64,000 bases of DNA from Arthrobacter cheniae (GTDB lineage Bacteria; Actinomycetota; Actinomycetes; Actinomycetales; Micrococcaceae). This document shows, piece by piece, positions 54,482 to 63,581 of the stretch (positions are counted from its first letter, which is position 1; every line of letters starts with the position of its first letter). A program made the position numbers and the translations under genes. The stretch spans positions 1-64,000 of the forward strand of contig NZ_QZVT01000013.1 of assembly GCF_003602275.1 (NCBI RefSeq). The letters are read 5' to 3'. The notes beneath the pieces are model-generated. The model ran no database searches and was not told the origin of the DNA. It worked only from the letters and a program-made list of their open reading frames with translations.

Positions 54482-54507
54482 TCCGATCAAGGGATCCTTC
54501 GGCGAGA
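54482..54507 (+). repeat. Short dispersed repeat, copy 3
   Basis: Core TCAAGGGATCCTTCGG followed by CGAGA; compare 50501 (TCAAAGGATCCTTCG, CTGAGA) and 49241 (TCAAGGGATTCCTTGG). All three are in the same orientation. Confidence 0.45.
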
Positions 54508-54570
54508 CCGGCAGTGCTGGGCGCGGACTGTCGCGTCGTGCAAGTTTCCTCGCTGCCGAGGGCGGCTTGT

Positions 54571-54596
54571 CTTCAAGTACTTGAAGTTCCTATCGT
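54571..54596 (+). promoter_or_regulatory. MerR-type operator and promoter
   Basis: CTTCAAGTACTTGAAG (54571-54586) is a perfect 16-bp palindrome. It lies between TTGTCT (54568-54573) and TATCGT (54591-54596), 17 bp apart, exactly where MerR proteins bind the spacer. Transcription would start within a few bases of the GTG at 54604. Confidence 0.72.
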
Positions 54597-54603
54597 TGAT
54601 GGT

Positions 54604-55065
54604 GTGAGCGCACCGACCGTCCGAAAGACCTACACCATCAAGGAAGCGGCGGCCCTGACGGGATTGCCGGCGAGCACGTTGCGCTATTACGAGTCGATCG
54701 GTGTGATCACTCCGATCTCCCGCGGTGCGAGCAGCAAGCACCGGGTCTACACGCCAGAGGATCTGGATCTGCTGACCTGGGTCTCCTGCCTGAGCGCAAC
54801 GGGAATGTCCGTGAGTGACATGCGCCGCTACATCGGGAACGGAGCGCTTGGGGCGGCTGCTGCCCCGGAGCAGATCGAGCTTTTGAAGGCCCAGCAGGAA
54901 CAGCTGGCCGTCGAAGCGAAATCCATCGCCCTGCGCAAACGCTACGTCGCACTGAAGATCGACTACTGGCAGGCCATCCAGGACGGGGACGAGTCCAGGG
55001 CCGCACAGCTGTCGGACGAAGCACGCTCCCTAGCCGACGACCTCAAGAAAACCAAGAAGCGATAG
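54604..55065 (+). CDS. MerR-family regulator
   Basis: A 153-aa regulator. The winged HTH is clear: YTIKEAAALTGLPASTLRYY, ESIGVITPISRGASSKHRVY, then TPEDLDLLTWVSCLSATGMS and a dimerisation helix (QIELLKAQQEQLAVEAKSIA). No cysteine pair for metal is seen, so an organic or oxidative signal is likely. GTG 54604 has no ribosome site, which fits a leaderless mRNA from the promoter just upstream. The upstream in-frame extension (from 54472) is noise. First gene of an operon with a cupin and an alcohol dehydrogenase. Confidence 0.87.
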   Translation: MSAPTVRKTYTIKEAAALTGLPASTLRYYESIGVITPISRGASSKHRVYTPEDLDLLTWVSCLSATGMSVSDMRRYIGNGALGAAAAPEQIELLKAQQEQLAVEAKSIALRKRYVALKIDYWQAIQDGDESRAAQLSDEARSLADDLKKTKKR

Positions 55066-55135
55066 GCACAATGCGCCCCCGGCGGACCCAACGGTCCGCC
55101 CGTCGGGCGCGCCCTCACGAAGGAAGGCATCGACA

Positions 55136-55549
<414 letters not shown>

Positions 55550-55571
55550 ACACCCCTAGAAGGAGAAACCC

Positions 55572-56618
55572 ATGACCACCACCATTCACGCCTACGCCTC
55601 ACCCTCCGCCGACGGGGACCTCGCCCCCACGACCATCGAACGCCGCGACGTCGGTCCCCATGACATCCTGATCGAGATCAAGTACGCCGGAATCTGCCAC
55701 TCCGACATCCACACCGTGCGCGGGGACTGGGGGCCGCAGCCCTACCCCCTGGTACCCGGACATGAGATCGCGGGCATCGTCGCGGAGGTCGGTTCCGAGG
55801 TGACCCGGCACGCCGTCGGCGATCGGGTCGGCGTCGGCTGCATGGTGAACTCCTGCGGGGAGTGCAAGAACTGCAGGGTGGGCGACGAGCAGTACTGCGT
55901 CAACGGGATGGTGGGCACCTACGGCGCCACCGACCGCGACGGTACCGTCACGCAGGGCGGCTACTCCACCCACGTCGTCGTCACCGAGGACTTCGTGCTG
56001 GGGATCCCCGAGGGCATCGAGCTCGACGTCGCCGCCCCCCTGCTCTGCGCCGGCATCACCACCTACTCACCCCTGCACCGCTGGGGCGCCGGCCCCGGCA
56101 AGAAGATCGCCGTGATCGGCCTCGGCGGCCTCGGTCACATGGCCGTCAAGATCGCGCACGCCATGGGCGCCGAAGTCACCGTCCTCTCACAATCCCTCAA
56201 GAAGCAGGAAGACGGCCTCCGCCTGGGCGCGGACCACTACTACGCCACCAGCGACGAAACCACGTTCACCGACCTGGCCAGTTCATTCGACCTCATCATC
56301 AACACCGTCAGCGCCCGGATCGACATCAGCGCCTTCCTTGGACTCCTGACGGTCGACGGCGCCCTGGTCAACGTCGGCGCGCCCGCCGAGCCACTGCCGG
56401 TGAACGCGATGGCGCTCATCGGCGGTCGCCGCTCATTCGCCGGCTCCATGATCGGCGGCATCGCCGAAACACAGGAAATGCTCGACTTCTGCGCCCAGAA
56501 TGGCATCGGTGCCGAGATCGAGGTCATCCCTGCCGAGAAGATCAACGACGCCTACGAGCGGGTCCTCGCCTCGGATGTCCGATACCGCTTCGTCATCGAC
56601 GCCTCCACCTTCGCCTAG
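55572..56618 (+). CDS. NAD(P)-dependent zinc alcohol dehydrogenase (YahK/CAD-like)
   Basis: A 348-aa medium-chain dehydrogenase of the cinnamyl-alcohol/YahK type that reduces a wide range of aldehydes. Catalytic zinc: [13 protein letters not shown] and PGHEIAGIV; structural zinc: [15 protein letters not shown]. The nucleotide motif is [13 protein letters not shown] and the typical YYATSDE and LINTVSA segments follow. ATG 55572 has an AAGGAGAAA ribosome site. Last gene of the merR-cupin operon, so it likely handles an aldehyde produced under the stress that MerR senses. A hairpin ends the transcript. Confidence 0.92.
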   Translation: MTTTIHAYASPSADGDLAPTTIERRDVGPHDILIEIKYAGICHSDIHTVRGDWGPQPYPLVPGHEIAGIVAEVGSEVTRHAVGDRVGVGCMVNSCGECKNCRVGDEQYCVNGMVGTYGATDRDGTVTQGGYSTHVVVTEDFVLGIPEGIELDVAAPLLCAGITTYSPLHRWGAGPGKKIAVIGLGGLGHMAVKIAHAMGAEVTVLSQSLKKQEDGLRLGADHYYATSDETTFTDLASSFDLIINTVSARIDISAFLGLLTVDGALVNVGAPAEPLPVNAMALIGGRRSFAGSMIGGIAETQEMLDFCAQNGIGAEIEVIPAEKINDAYERVLASDVRYRFVIDASTFA

Positions 56619-56647
56619 CCAATACCCGGACCGGAACATGGCGTAAC

Positions 56648-56690
56648 CCCTACCACCGCGCCGAATTTTGACTGGAGCGTGGTGGTAGGG
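56648..56690 (+). terminator. Terminator after the alcohol dehydrogenase
   Basis: A 14-bp inverted repeat with one mismatch (56648-56661 with 56677-56690) and a 15-nt loop containing ATTTTG lies 30 bp after the stop. GC-rich, without a T-tract. Confidence 0.65.
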
Positions 56691-56922
56691 ACGCTCCGGC
56701 CCGGCTCCCCAGGGTCCGCTGCTTGTCCCGCCCCAGGTGCACAGCAGGAACCAAGAGTCCCGCTGCACACACCCACGGTTTCGCCGCACAAGACTAACGA
56801 GCACAAGATAGCGACGAAGAACCTGCCACGACCACCACCTGGGGTGGGCACATCACCGAGGACGAGTACAACGGCTACTGAAACCGGTTCGTCGGCTCCC
56901 TCTTTCACCCAAGGACAACACG

Positions 56923-57525
56923 ATGGACAACCACGAACGAATGCTCACCGGCCGGGTCTACGACCCCAATGAGGCTCGCATTCTGGCGGAGCAGGCCCAA
57001 GCGCTGGAGCTCTTGTACGACTACAACTCCACCCGCCCGTCACAGCAGGACGAACGAGCACGCTTGCTGCCCCTGATGTTCGGGTCCCTCGGTAAGGACT
57101 GCTATTTCGAGGCTCCGATGCACGCGAACTGGGGTGGCCGTCACGTGTTCGTCGGCGACAGCGTGTACGCGAACTTCAACCTCACCCTCGTCGATGACGG
57201 AGACATCTACATAGGCAGCAATACGATGTTCGGGCCCAACGTCGTCGTCGCGACAGCCGGCCATCCAATCTTGCCTGAGTTGCGCGCCCGAGGTTTGCAG
57301 TACAACCTGCCCGTGCACATCGGATCCAACGTGTGGATCGGAGGAGGCGCACAGATCATGCCCGGCGTCACCATCGGCGATGACACGGTCATCGGTGCCG
57401 GAAGCGTCGTAACCCGTGACCTCCCCTCAGGGGTAGTCGCCGTCGGCGTTCCCTGCCGAGTCCTTCGACAAATCAGCGATCACGACCGCGAGTTCTACTG
57501 GCAGAACCGCCGCCTCGACGACTGA
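56923..57525 (+). CDS. Sugar O-acetyltransferase (maltose/galactoside type)
   Basis: A 200-aa left-handed-beta-helix acetyltransferase. The N-terminal Mac domain (MLTGRVYDPNEARILAEQAQ, LLYDYNSTRPSQQDERARLL) is followed by hexapeptide repeats (IYIGSNTMFGPNVVVATAGH, IGSNVWIGGGAQIMPGVTIG, VIGAGSVVTRDLP) and the end VGVPCRVLRQI. The catalytic His is in TAGHPI. Transfers acetyl from acetyl-CoA to a sugar in the cytoplasm. ATG 56923 has AAGGACA upstream. Single gene. Confidence 0.92.
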   Translation: MDNHERMLTGRVYDPNEARILAEQAQALELLYDYNSTRPSQQDERARLLPLMFGSLGKDCYFEAPMHANWGGRHVFVGDSVYANFNLTLVDDGDIYIGSNTMFGPNVVVATAGHPILPELRARGLQYNLPVHIGSNVWIGGGAQIMPGVTIGDDTVIGAGSVVTRDLPSGVVAVGVPCRVLRQISDHDREFYWQNRRLDD

Positions 57526-58058
57526 GTTGCGATCGTACAACTCCTGCCCGGTCCCGGTACTTCAGCGCCGGCCAAAGGGAAGTGCACTGGAGGCTACTGG
57601 TGCTGTTGCTTCATCGGTGCGCAAAAGAGTCGACGACGAGTGTCCAGCGCACCATTCTCTTGCGTGCGGCGGCCGTTGAGCAGGGCGTACCCATACGTAA
57701 CGCTCCCTGTCGTCACAAGTTAGTCCCGCTTCATGGGCCATCACTGATGGCCACGCTCTCCTGGGATGACAACACTTCATACCAATCCGGTTGATCGATC
57801 GGTGACAGCTCGACTTTGCCGTCTAGCTCCTCGGCAAGGAAGCGCAGGGCCGCAAACAAGGGTTTCCTAACACCACGCTCGGCAATGTGCGCCTCATAGG
57901 CGTCCTTCCGATCTTCGTGTTTGTGTCTCCCTGTTGGCTCGGGTAGCGATGTTGTCCGTGCCCAGACTGGGTACGAAGAGACAATGTGAGCAACTCCCCC
58001 AGCGCGCGGTCAAAGAAGCTTCGATTGTCCTCTGCAGCTGTCACGATCACCTGATGCA
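57526..58058. other. Intergenic, no gene recognised
   Basis: A minus-strand frame (57823-58092) begins near the end of the small coupled gene at 58059 and reads DNRSFFDRALGELLTLSLRT. It could be a frameshifted continuation of that gene. Otherwise nothing identifiable. Confidence 0.4.
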
Positions 58059-58310
58059 TCACGCAATCTCTCGCATACCTGAGGCCGGGCAAGGAACACC
58101 CGTCGCTATGAGAGTCGCGGCGATCCTATACGCAGGATCTTCTGCGTTCAGCTGTTCATCTAGAGAACAGGCCCAGTTGATAGCCTCAGTCGCGGCAATC
58201 GCACAAGACAGCAGACGCTTCCTGCGGGCAGCGTCAATCGCCCTCCAGGCTGCGCCAGTCATGCCTTGATGAGCGAGCGACGTGGCTTCTGGGTGGCTTG
58301 TGAATCCCAT
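58059..58310 (-). CDS. Hypothetical 83-aa protein coupled to the SRAP relic
   Basis: The ATG overlaps the stop of the SRAP remnant (TGATG), an arrangement typical of coupled genes. The product starts MGFTSHPEATSLAHQGMTGA and contains a helical, Cys-bearing segment (KRLLSCAIAATEAINWACSL) ending ATGVPCPASGMREIA. No known family. It might have continued into the frame ending at 57823 if a frameshift near 58060 is assumed. Moderate support from composition and coupling only. Confidence 0.45.
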   Translation of the reverse strand: MGFTSHPEATSLAHQGMTGAAWRAIDAARRKRLLSCAIAATEAINWACSLDEQLNAEDPAYRIAATLIATGVPCPASGMREIA

Positions 58311-58654
58311 CAAGCGACCTCTCGTACAAGCTGCGGCCCGTTGTTCCGCACTGATCCGACCTCTTTCCCGACAATCCACGGGATGAGGTTGGGCTTGGGG
58401 ATGGTGTCGATGAAGTGCTGCACCTGGTCCCGCTTCATCATGGTCGGGTCCAGCCACTGATCCTGCAGCTCCCCCGGGGTGATGACCGGCGTCCGGTCAT
58501 GAATGTGCCCGAGCGCCTCGTGTGCGGAGTGCGGGGTCTTCGTCCCGTCCTCGTTCTTCTGCCACTCGTAGTAGCCATTGGCCGGCACCAGGGCCCGCCG
58601 CTTGGCGGCCGCGGTGCGAAACGACGGCTTCTCCGTCACGGTCTCGCTGCGGGC
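58310..58654 (-). pseudogene. SRAP (YedK/HMCES-like) gene remnant
   Basis: Keeps SETVTEKPSFRTAAAKRRAL, VPANGYYEWQKNEDGTKTP, then jumps to LGHIHDRTPVITPGELQDQW and ends VGKEVGSVRNNGPQLV. The N-terminal third, including the catalytic Cys2 of SRAP proteins, is absent, and about 70 residues are missing between GTKTP and the H-x-R-M/T-P-V block. The family shields abasic sites in single-stranded DNA as a protein-DNA crosslink; this remnant cannot. Confidence 0.8.
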
Positions 58655-58717
58655 GCAAGGTTTTCATAGGCTGCGTCACCCACGATAGCTGCACCCCGAC
58701 ATGCCATTGGAGTCGCC

Positions 58718-59395
58718 ATGCCTCGTCCTGCCCCTACGTTCTTCAGCAAAGAATTGAACCGCCGCCAATTCGGCATGGCGGCCAGTGGAGGAGTTGTCCT
58801 CCTCATAGCCGGCGGCACCTACGGCGTCGTCGCGCACAGTGGCGGCGCCACCAGAACCAGCATGCGTACCACCTTCGGAGAAGTATCGATCATTCGCGGC
58901 AGCCGCTTCGCCCGCCTCGACGCGCAGGGCCACACTGCGACGAACAACCTTCTGACAGCTCGCGCGCACTTCGCAGGCCGAGGCACGCCGGACTCACGTC
59001 GGGCCGTGGCCGCCTCCGCGGGGGCGATCACCAGCGGCCTCCACCAGGGCCACGACGGCCCCACCCAGGACCACTCGTGGCCACAACCCGTGAATCTGAC
59101 GTGGGGGGACGTGCTGGTGCTTGAAGCGGAGGTCCACAACGCAGGGCGGACTCCGGTGTTGTTCAGTCCCGCTCAGCTGCGCCTCAAACTCGCGCAGGCC
59201 GGAACGACGATCACCCACCAGGACACGGACCGGCCGCCCGGTCCCCTGGGTGCTGCAGCCCGGGAGCGTATCCTCATCAGCTACCTCGCACCCCACTCGC
59301 TCGCGGACCTCGAACTCGAGTTCTCGGACCTGGTATTGGACATACCCCTGCGGCTCGCCCTGCCGCCCCTGACCATGAGCGGAGCATTCTCATGA
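58718..59395 (+). CDS. Tat-type exported Ig-like protein, partner of the multicopper oxidase
   Basis: A 225-aa protein with a Tat-like signal (NRRQFGMAASGGVVLLIAGG). The mature part is predicted beta-sandwich: TFGEVSIIRGSRFARLD, then VNLTWGDVLVLEAEVHNAGR, TPVLFSPAQLRLKLAQAGTT, ERILISYLAPHSLADLELEF, and LVLDIPLRLALPPL, similar to DUF4352-type Ig-like folds. Several His residues (LHQGHDGPTQDHSW) could bind copper. ATG 58718 has GGAG upstream. Its stop overlaps the oxidase start (ATGA). A role in exporting, anchoring or metallating the oxidase is inference. Confidence 0.72.
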   Translation: MPRPAPTFFSKELNRRQFGMAASGGVVLLIAGGTYGVVAHSGGATRTSMRTTFGEVSIIRGSRFARLDAQGHTATNNLLTARAHFAGRGTPDSRRAVAASAGAITSGLHQGHDGPTQDHSWPQPVNLTWGDVLVLEAEVHNAGRTPVLFSPAQLRLKLAQAGTTITHQDTDRPPGPLGAAARERILISYLAPHSLADLELEFSDLVLDIPLRLALPPLTMSGAFS

Positions 59396-61740
59396 GCCCG
59401 CTGAACATCTACATCAATGAGGGGTACCTGCCCATGGTGGACGGGTCACTCGTCTACCACCGGGGATTCGGCGACAGGGCAACACGGATCGACGATGCGA
59501 ATCCGGCGCTGAAGCTCAGCCCGCAGGTGTTCACTGCCGCGGGTCCGGTGGTCCCGAGCCGCACCTATCCCCTGAACTCACCCGTACCGCCCTCCGGTAG
59601 GCCCGCTCCTTCGGGTCCGGACCCGGCCTACCAGCGGAACTTCCTCCCGAGGCGCGCGTATTGGGCAAGCTCCTTTCCTGAGCGCACGCTGATCGCGGAG
59701 ACGGGAAGCACTATCAGCATCCTGCTGCAGAACACTCTGTCCCAGCCCCACCAGTTGCGCTTCCACGGCGCGGGTCCGGCAGGCGCGGACGTCACCAGCG
59801 GCCTGGTGGAGCCGGGGCAGACCCGACTCGTGGAACTCCCCGCGCCAGCGCCCGGAACCTACCTGTTCTCCGATCCAGGCAACGAGCCCGTGGAGAGGAC
59901 CTTGGGTCTGTACGGAGGCCTCGTGGTCATCGACCCTGCCGATGCCTGGCGGCTCAACACCGGCGGGCCCGAGTTCGAACGCCAGTGGCTGTGGATGTGC
60001 CATGACGTGGAGTCGACCTGGGCTCGTATCGCGTCACAGGGGCAGACGGTCAACCCTCTGACCACCCCGGCCGTGCCACGGTATTTCACGCTGAACGGGT
60101 ACTCCGGCTTCCAGGCCCTGGCCTTGACCACCGATGAGGAGTTCAACAAGCGCCGGGAAGAGGACACGTTGCCGTCGGGGTATCCGCGGGAGACCGACGT
60201 GCGCAATTTCAGCGCGTCACCTGCCTCGGGTGCAGTCCGCACCGGTCAGCTCATGCGGACGCTCAACGCCGGCATCGTCACCCACCAGCTGCATTTCCAC
60301 GGGAATCACGTGTGGACGGTGCGGGCCAACGGCAACGACTTCCCTCGATCGAACGGCAGGGTGAGTCCGGCCGGCGATGTGGTCCTTCAACAGTGGGAAG
60401 ACACGGTCCAACTTCAGCCGAGAGAACGCAAAGAGGCGATGCTTCCGGTCCGACGTCCGCCGGAGTCGATCGACGCAGTGTGGAACGCGAGGGACGAGGA
60501 CTGGAAATATCCCATGCACTGCCATGCCGAGCCGTCGCAGACCGCAGCGGGAGGGCTTTACCCAGGGGGCTTGATGGCCGACTGGGTACTCGCCGTCGGT
60601 CCTGTACGCGAACCGGGTCTGCCGGGCACCGTCGAGGACGACGCGCACCACACGTTCCGGAGCCAGGTGGACTTCGCCTCGAACCAGCCGCACGAGGGCA
60701 GCCCCGAGACAGAATTCCCTCTCCGTCCGAACGTGTCGGTGGAACTGGACTTCTTCGGCAAGGATCTGAGATTCCCGGACGGATCCGAACACGAGGTGTG
60801 GAGCTTCGAGAACGACACGTCAGGTCGGCAGTTGCCCGGCCCGATCGTCAGGATGGCCGAGGGGGACATCTTCCAGGCGACAGTCAAACCGAAGAAGAAC
60901 GTCCACACGATCCACTGGCACGGTATCGAACCGGATCCACGGAACGACGGCGTGGGCCACACTTCCTTCGAAGTGAACGGTGACTACACCTACCAATGGC
61001 GGCCGGAACACCCAGAGGCCGGCAACCCGAACAGGGGCTCCGCAGGGACCTACTTCTACCATTGCCATGTGAACACGCCCCTGCACGTTCAGATGGGCAT
61101 GTTCGGAGCACTCGTGGTGGACCCCAGGACCGATCCCGCTCGCCCGACGCCGGCGGGATCCCGCCGCCACTCCTCCGAGGGCCCTCTGTACGACATCGCG
61201 ACGGAGACATTCCTCGCTCCCTACTCGATCGATCCCCGGTGGCACGAACTGAACCACGCGGCGGGTCTGTCGGGTGACGACGCAGGCCTCAACCGCTTCG
61301 AGGCAAAGCACTTCTTCATCCTGGGCGGGACGATTCCCGCGCGGCCCAAGGGCGACCGGGTGTGGGCGATGTCCGCCATGAAGGCCAATGTGACGGGCGG
61401 CAGCAAGCAACCGACGCTGGTGCGCATGGTGAACGTAGACTACTTCCCCACGCGCACACGATTCCTGGACGCAGCCGGGAGACCAGTGCAGATGGCCGAA
61501 CTCATCGGGCACGACGGGCGTCCGTTCTGGACGACTCCCAGTCCGACGGGGCCGGCTGTGCACCCGTCGACGGCAGGACAGCCGCTTCTCACCAGCATCA
61601 TCAGGTCAGGCGCAGCCGAGAAGTTCGACTTCCTGCTGCGGCCGCCGGCGCCAGGGCAGTACACGATCGCGGTCGACTTCATCCACTGGCTCACGGGCCG
61701 GGTCCAGGCGACGCGGACCGTGGCGGTGACCGCTGCCTGA
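59392..61740 (+). CDS. Large multicopper oxidase without own signal peptide
   Basis: A 782-aa cupredoxin-repeat oxidase. Copper motifs in order: HQLRFHG (H120, H125), HQLHFHGNH (H298, H301, H303, H306), MHCHAEPSQTAAGG (H376, H378), HTIHWHG (H505, H508, H510) and HCHVNTPLHVQMGM (H557, C558, H559, H565 and a Met ligand). The last is the type-1/trinuclear motif with two extra residues between the HCH and the following His. Total length exceeds the usual 450-650 residues. The N terminus (MSPLNIYINEGYLPMVDGSL) shows no signal, yet such oxidases act outside the cell; the coupled upstream gene has a Tat signal. Substrate unknown (phenols, metals or Cu(I)). Confidence 0.85.
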   Translation: MSPLNIYINEGYLPMVDGSLVYHRGFGDRATRIDDANPALKLSPQVFTAAGPVVPSRTYPLNSPVPPSGRPAPSGPDPAYQRNFLPRRAYWASSFPERTLIAETGSTISILLQNTLSQPHQLRFHGAGPAGADVTSGLVEPGQTRLVELPAPAPGTYLFSDPGNEPVERTLGLYGGLVVIDPADAWRLNTGGPEFERQWLWMCHDVESTWARIASQGQTVNPLTTPAVPRYFTLNGYSGFQALALTTDEEFNKRREEDTLPSGYPRETDVRNFSASPASGAVRTGQLMRTLNAGIVTHQLHFHGNHVWTVRANGNDFPRSNGRVSPAGDVVLQQWEDTVQLQPRERKEAMLPVRRPPESIDAVWNARDEDWKYPMHCHAEPSQTAAGGLYPGGLMADWVLAVGPVREPGLPGTVEDDAHHTFRSQVDFASNQPHEGSPETEFPLRPNVSVELDFFGKDLRFPDGSEHEVWSFENDTSGRQLPGPIVRMAEGDIFQATVKPKKNVHTIHWHGIEPDPRNDGVGHTSFEVNGDYTYQWRPEHPEAGNPNRGSAGTYFYHCHVNTPLHVQMGMFGALVVDPRTDPARPTPAGSRRHSSEGPLYDIATETFLAPYSIDPRWHELNHAAGLSGDDAGLNRFEAKHFFILGGTIPARPKGDRVWAMSAMKANVTGGSKQPTLVRMVNVDYFPTRTRFLDAAGRPVQMAELIGHDGRPFWTTPSPTGPAVHPSTAGQPLLTSIIRSGAAEKFDFLLRPPAPGQYTIAVDFIHWLTGRVQATRTVAVTAA

Positions 61741-61813
61741 GTCTCTTGGTGGTGGTGTGGGTGGTTGACGGGCTCTCCGTGGTTGGTGGTCGATTCCACT
61801 GCTGAGGAGATGA

Positions 61814-61950
61814 TCAGCGTGCCTTTCTGACGATGCTTCTCAAGAGGATGCGGGTTCTGCAGTCAGCGCTGTTCACGAAGCCGCGTCCGGTACGTCTGAT
61901 GTTCTTGATGGCGTGTTATTTGCCTCGACTTTCGCCGTGGTGGCTCCGGT
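61814..61950 (-). pseudogene. Transposase C-terminal relic (ISL3-like)
   Basis: The minus strand encodes TGATTAKVEANN, then after a frameshift HAIKNIRRTGRGFVNSADCR and TRILLRSIVRKAR with a stop at 61814. This pattern is the C terminus of ISL3-type DDE transposases. The catalytic core and terminal inverted repeats are not seen. Nothing else is recognised from 61741 to 62070. Confidence 0.65.
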
Positions 61951-62070
61951 GACGATGAGGACCGTTCGGCGGCAAGGAGGTCCTCGCGGAGTTCGAGCGG
62001 GAACTGGTCTCCGGGCGCACCGTCGCCGGTCACCGACAAACGGGACGGGACTCTTCAAGGGTCCGTCCGC

Positions 62071-62442
62071 TCATCGGCGAGAGTCAGCTTCTCCCGTAGT
62101 TGGAGCACCAAGGATTACCAGGTTCCCGTTTGGGTCTCGAGTTCGAGCCACACGCTCGCCCCAGGGCTGGTCTTCGGGCCCGGCGATCACTGGCGCACCC
62201 AAGGTTTGTAAATTTACGAGGGTTGAATCGACGTCCTCGACATAGACCCATAGGCCGAACGGGTCCTCATCGCTACTGCCAGTCCCCAGACCAATACTCG
62301 AGCCCTCACGCTCCATCGTCACAAATCCCGGCCCGCCGTCCGGCGGAAACTGGTATGTCTGAGAGAATCCAAGTCGTTCATAGAAAACCCGTGAGGCGCG
62401 AAGATCCTGAACGCTGATGATGGGAAATGCTCCGGTGCTCAT
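62071..62442 (-). CDS. VOC-family protein (glyoxalase-like)
   Basis: A 123-aa protein: FPIISVQDLRASRVFYERLG, FSQTYQFPPDGGPGFVTMER, WVYVEDVDSTLVNLQTLGAP, then WGERVARTRDPNGNLVILG. This is a complete single-domain VOC with conserved end Arg-Asp-Pro-Asn-Gly-Asn. ATG 62442 (MSTGAFPIISV) starts the homology; the frame opens 24 codons earlier. No strong ribosome site. Substrate unknown; resembles bleomycin-resistance/lactoylglutathione-lyase relatives. Confidence 0.83.
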   Translation of the reverse strand: MSTGAFPIISVQDLRASRVFYERLGFSQTYQFPPDGGPGFVTMEREGSSIGLGTGSSDEDPFGLWVYVEDVDSTLVNLQTLGAPVIAGPEDQPWGERVARTRDPNGNLVILGAPTTGEADSRR

Positions 62443-62784
62443 GCTGGGAGTATCCCAAAGCATTAGTGACCACACCAGGTCCTCCAGCGATGATACTGAA
62501 CACCGCAGGCACAATCAGTTGCGCGACCCGTAGCCCGCGCCCGGCCAGGCGCAACATCACTCGTCAGTGGTGCGAGCAGGCGTGGCCAGGCCCCTTGAGG
62601 CTGCGCCAAGGGACGCATCTTGCAGCAGCTACACGTCCCTCTCACATGACAACGTCATGCGGGGTAGCATGCCGGCTCAGCCAGTTGCCCGATTCTTGCT
62701 CGCGGTGAGCAACTCCTGGTCGCCCCACCACTCTCCCTCAGAGGGAAGGATCCAATTCGCCGATTTGAGCGAGCAGCGATCGAT

Positions 62785-63119
62785 CTAGGGGGCAATCCCA
62801 GACACATGCCCAACCACCGGTTGCGCAGGGTGCGTGGTGGGGTGACGTGGACACTGCGGCCAACTGCTGCCGCTTCGCCACAGTTCCTCGATGACCCACT
62901 CTTGGATCTGGTCCGCTAGATCAGCAAGTCTTCCCGCCGAGTTATGGTCCCGGAACACCGCCACTCCCTTACCGGACCCGTCGGACGAGCATGATCTGGC
63001 CGATGCGCGTCTCGTACTTTCGTCCCATGTGCCTTATCTTCGACGCGGGGCATCGGCGCACCAGTAGCAGCGACGTCGACGAGGATAGGCACGAGAGTAT
63101 CGCGGAGAACCGGATCCAT
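62785..63119 (-). pseudogene. Frameshifted conserved actinobacterial gene
   Basis: ATG 63119 opens MDPVLRDTLVPILVDVAATG and APMPRVEDKAHGTK. The protein then continues in a second frame (YETRIGQIMLV) and a third (DGSGKGVAVFRDHNSAGRLA, DLADQIQEWVIEELWRSGSS, WPQCPRHPTTHP) to a TAG at 62785. The end C-P-R-H-P-x-x-H-P is a small metal-ligand-like motif known from short actinobacterial proteins of unknown function. Two frameshifts, if real rather than sequencing error, make it a pseudogene. 62515-62784 holds nothing else. Confidence 0.65.
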
Positions 63120-63581
63120 CGATTTATCGTTCTCTCAACCCAACGGAGGTTAGCCTCCGTCGTGTGAATCAACCCCACCAAGCCCGGGAAATGGACCTTC
63201 CTGACGCTGCCTCGACCATCGAGCCGCCTATAGCTGCTCAGGGACAACGTCCTTGAAGTGTCTGGATCGCAGCCGTGAAACGACGTTGTTGTGCCGGTTC
63301 TAACCGGCACCCCGACAGGCTGTACACCGATGGTCCTGCGGGGCTGCGCAATCGGCGATTGAACGTTGCGAACAACGCGCCATTTACCCACTACGGCTCA
63401 CAGCATCATCGTCCCTGCTCCAATCAAGGACCACAGCGTGCGTGCATTTTCCGCCTTGGTCCTATGCCTACCTCGGAAATCACCGCCCGGCCAGCACGAC
63501 AACGGGTGTCGTGCTGGCGCTTCCAGGACAAATCCTAGAGATGGCAGCAGTGGTCCGGCTCAAGGACTGCTGGCGACCTGA
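63120..63581. other. Intergenic with palindromes
   Basis: ACGGAGG-TTAG-CCTCCGT (63144-63161) and GTGCCGGTT-CT-AACCGGCAC (63291-63310) are perfect inverted repeats. The second is a 20-bp site with a 2-bp centre, suitable for a dimeric regulator or recombinase. Open frames here are not convincing. Confidence 0.5.
63491..63517 (-). terminator. Hairpin after the GyrI-like gene
   Basis: CCAGCACGACA (63491-63501) pairs perfectly with 63507-63517 across a 5-nt loop. It lies 65 bp downstream of the minus-strand gene that ends at 63582 and is its likely terminator; no T-tract. Confidence 0.55.
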
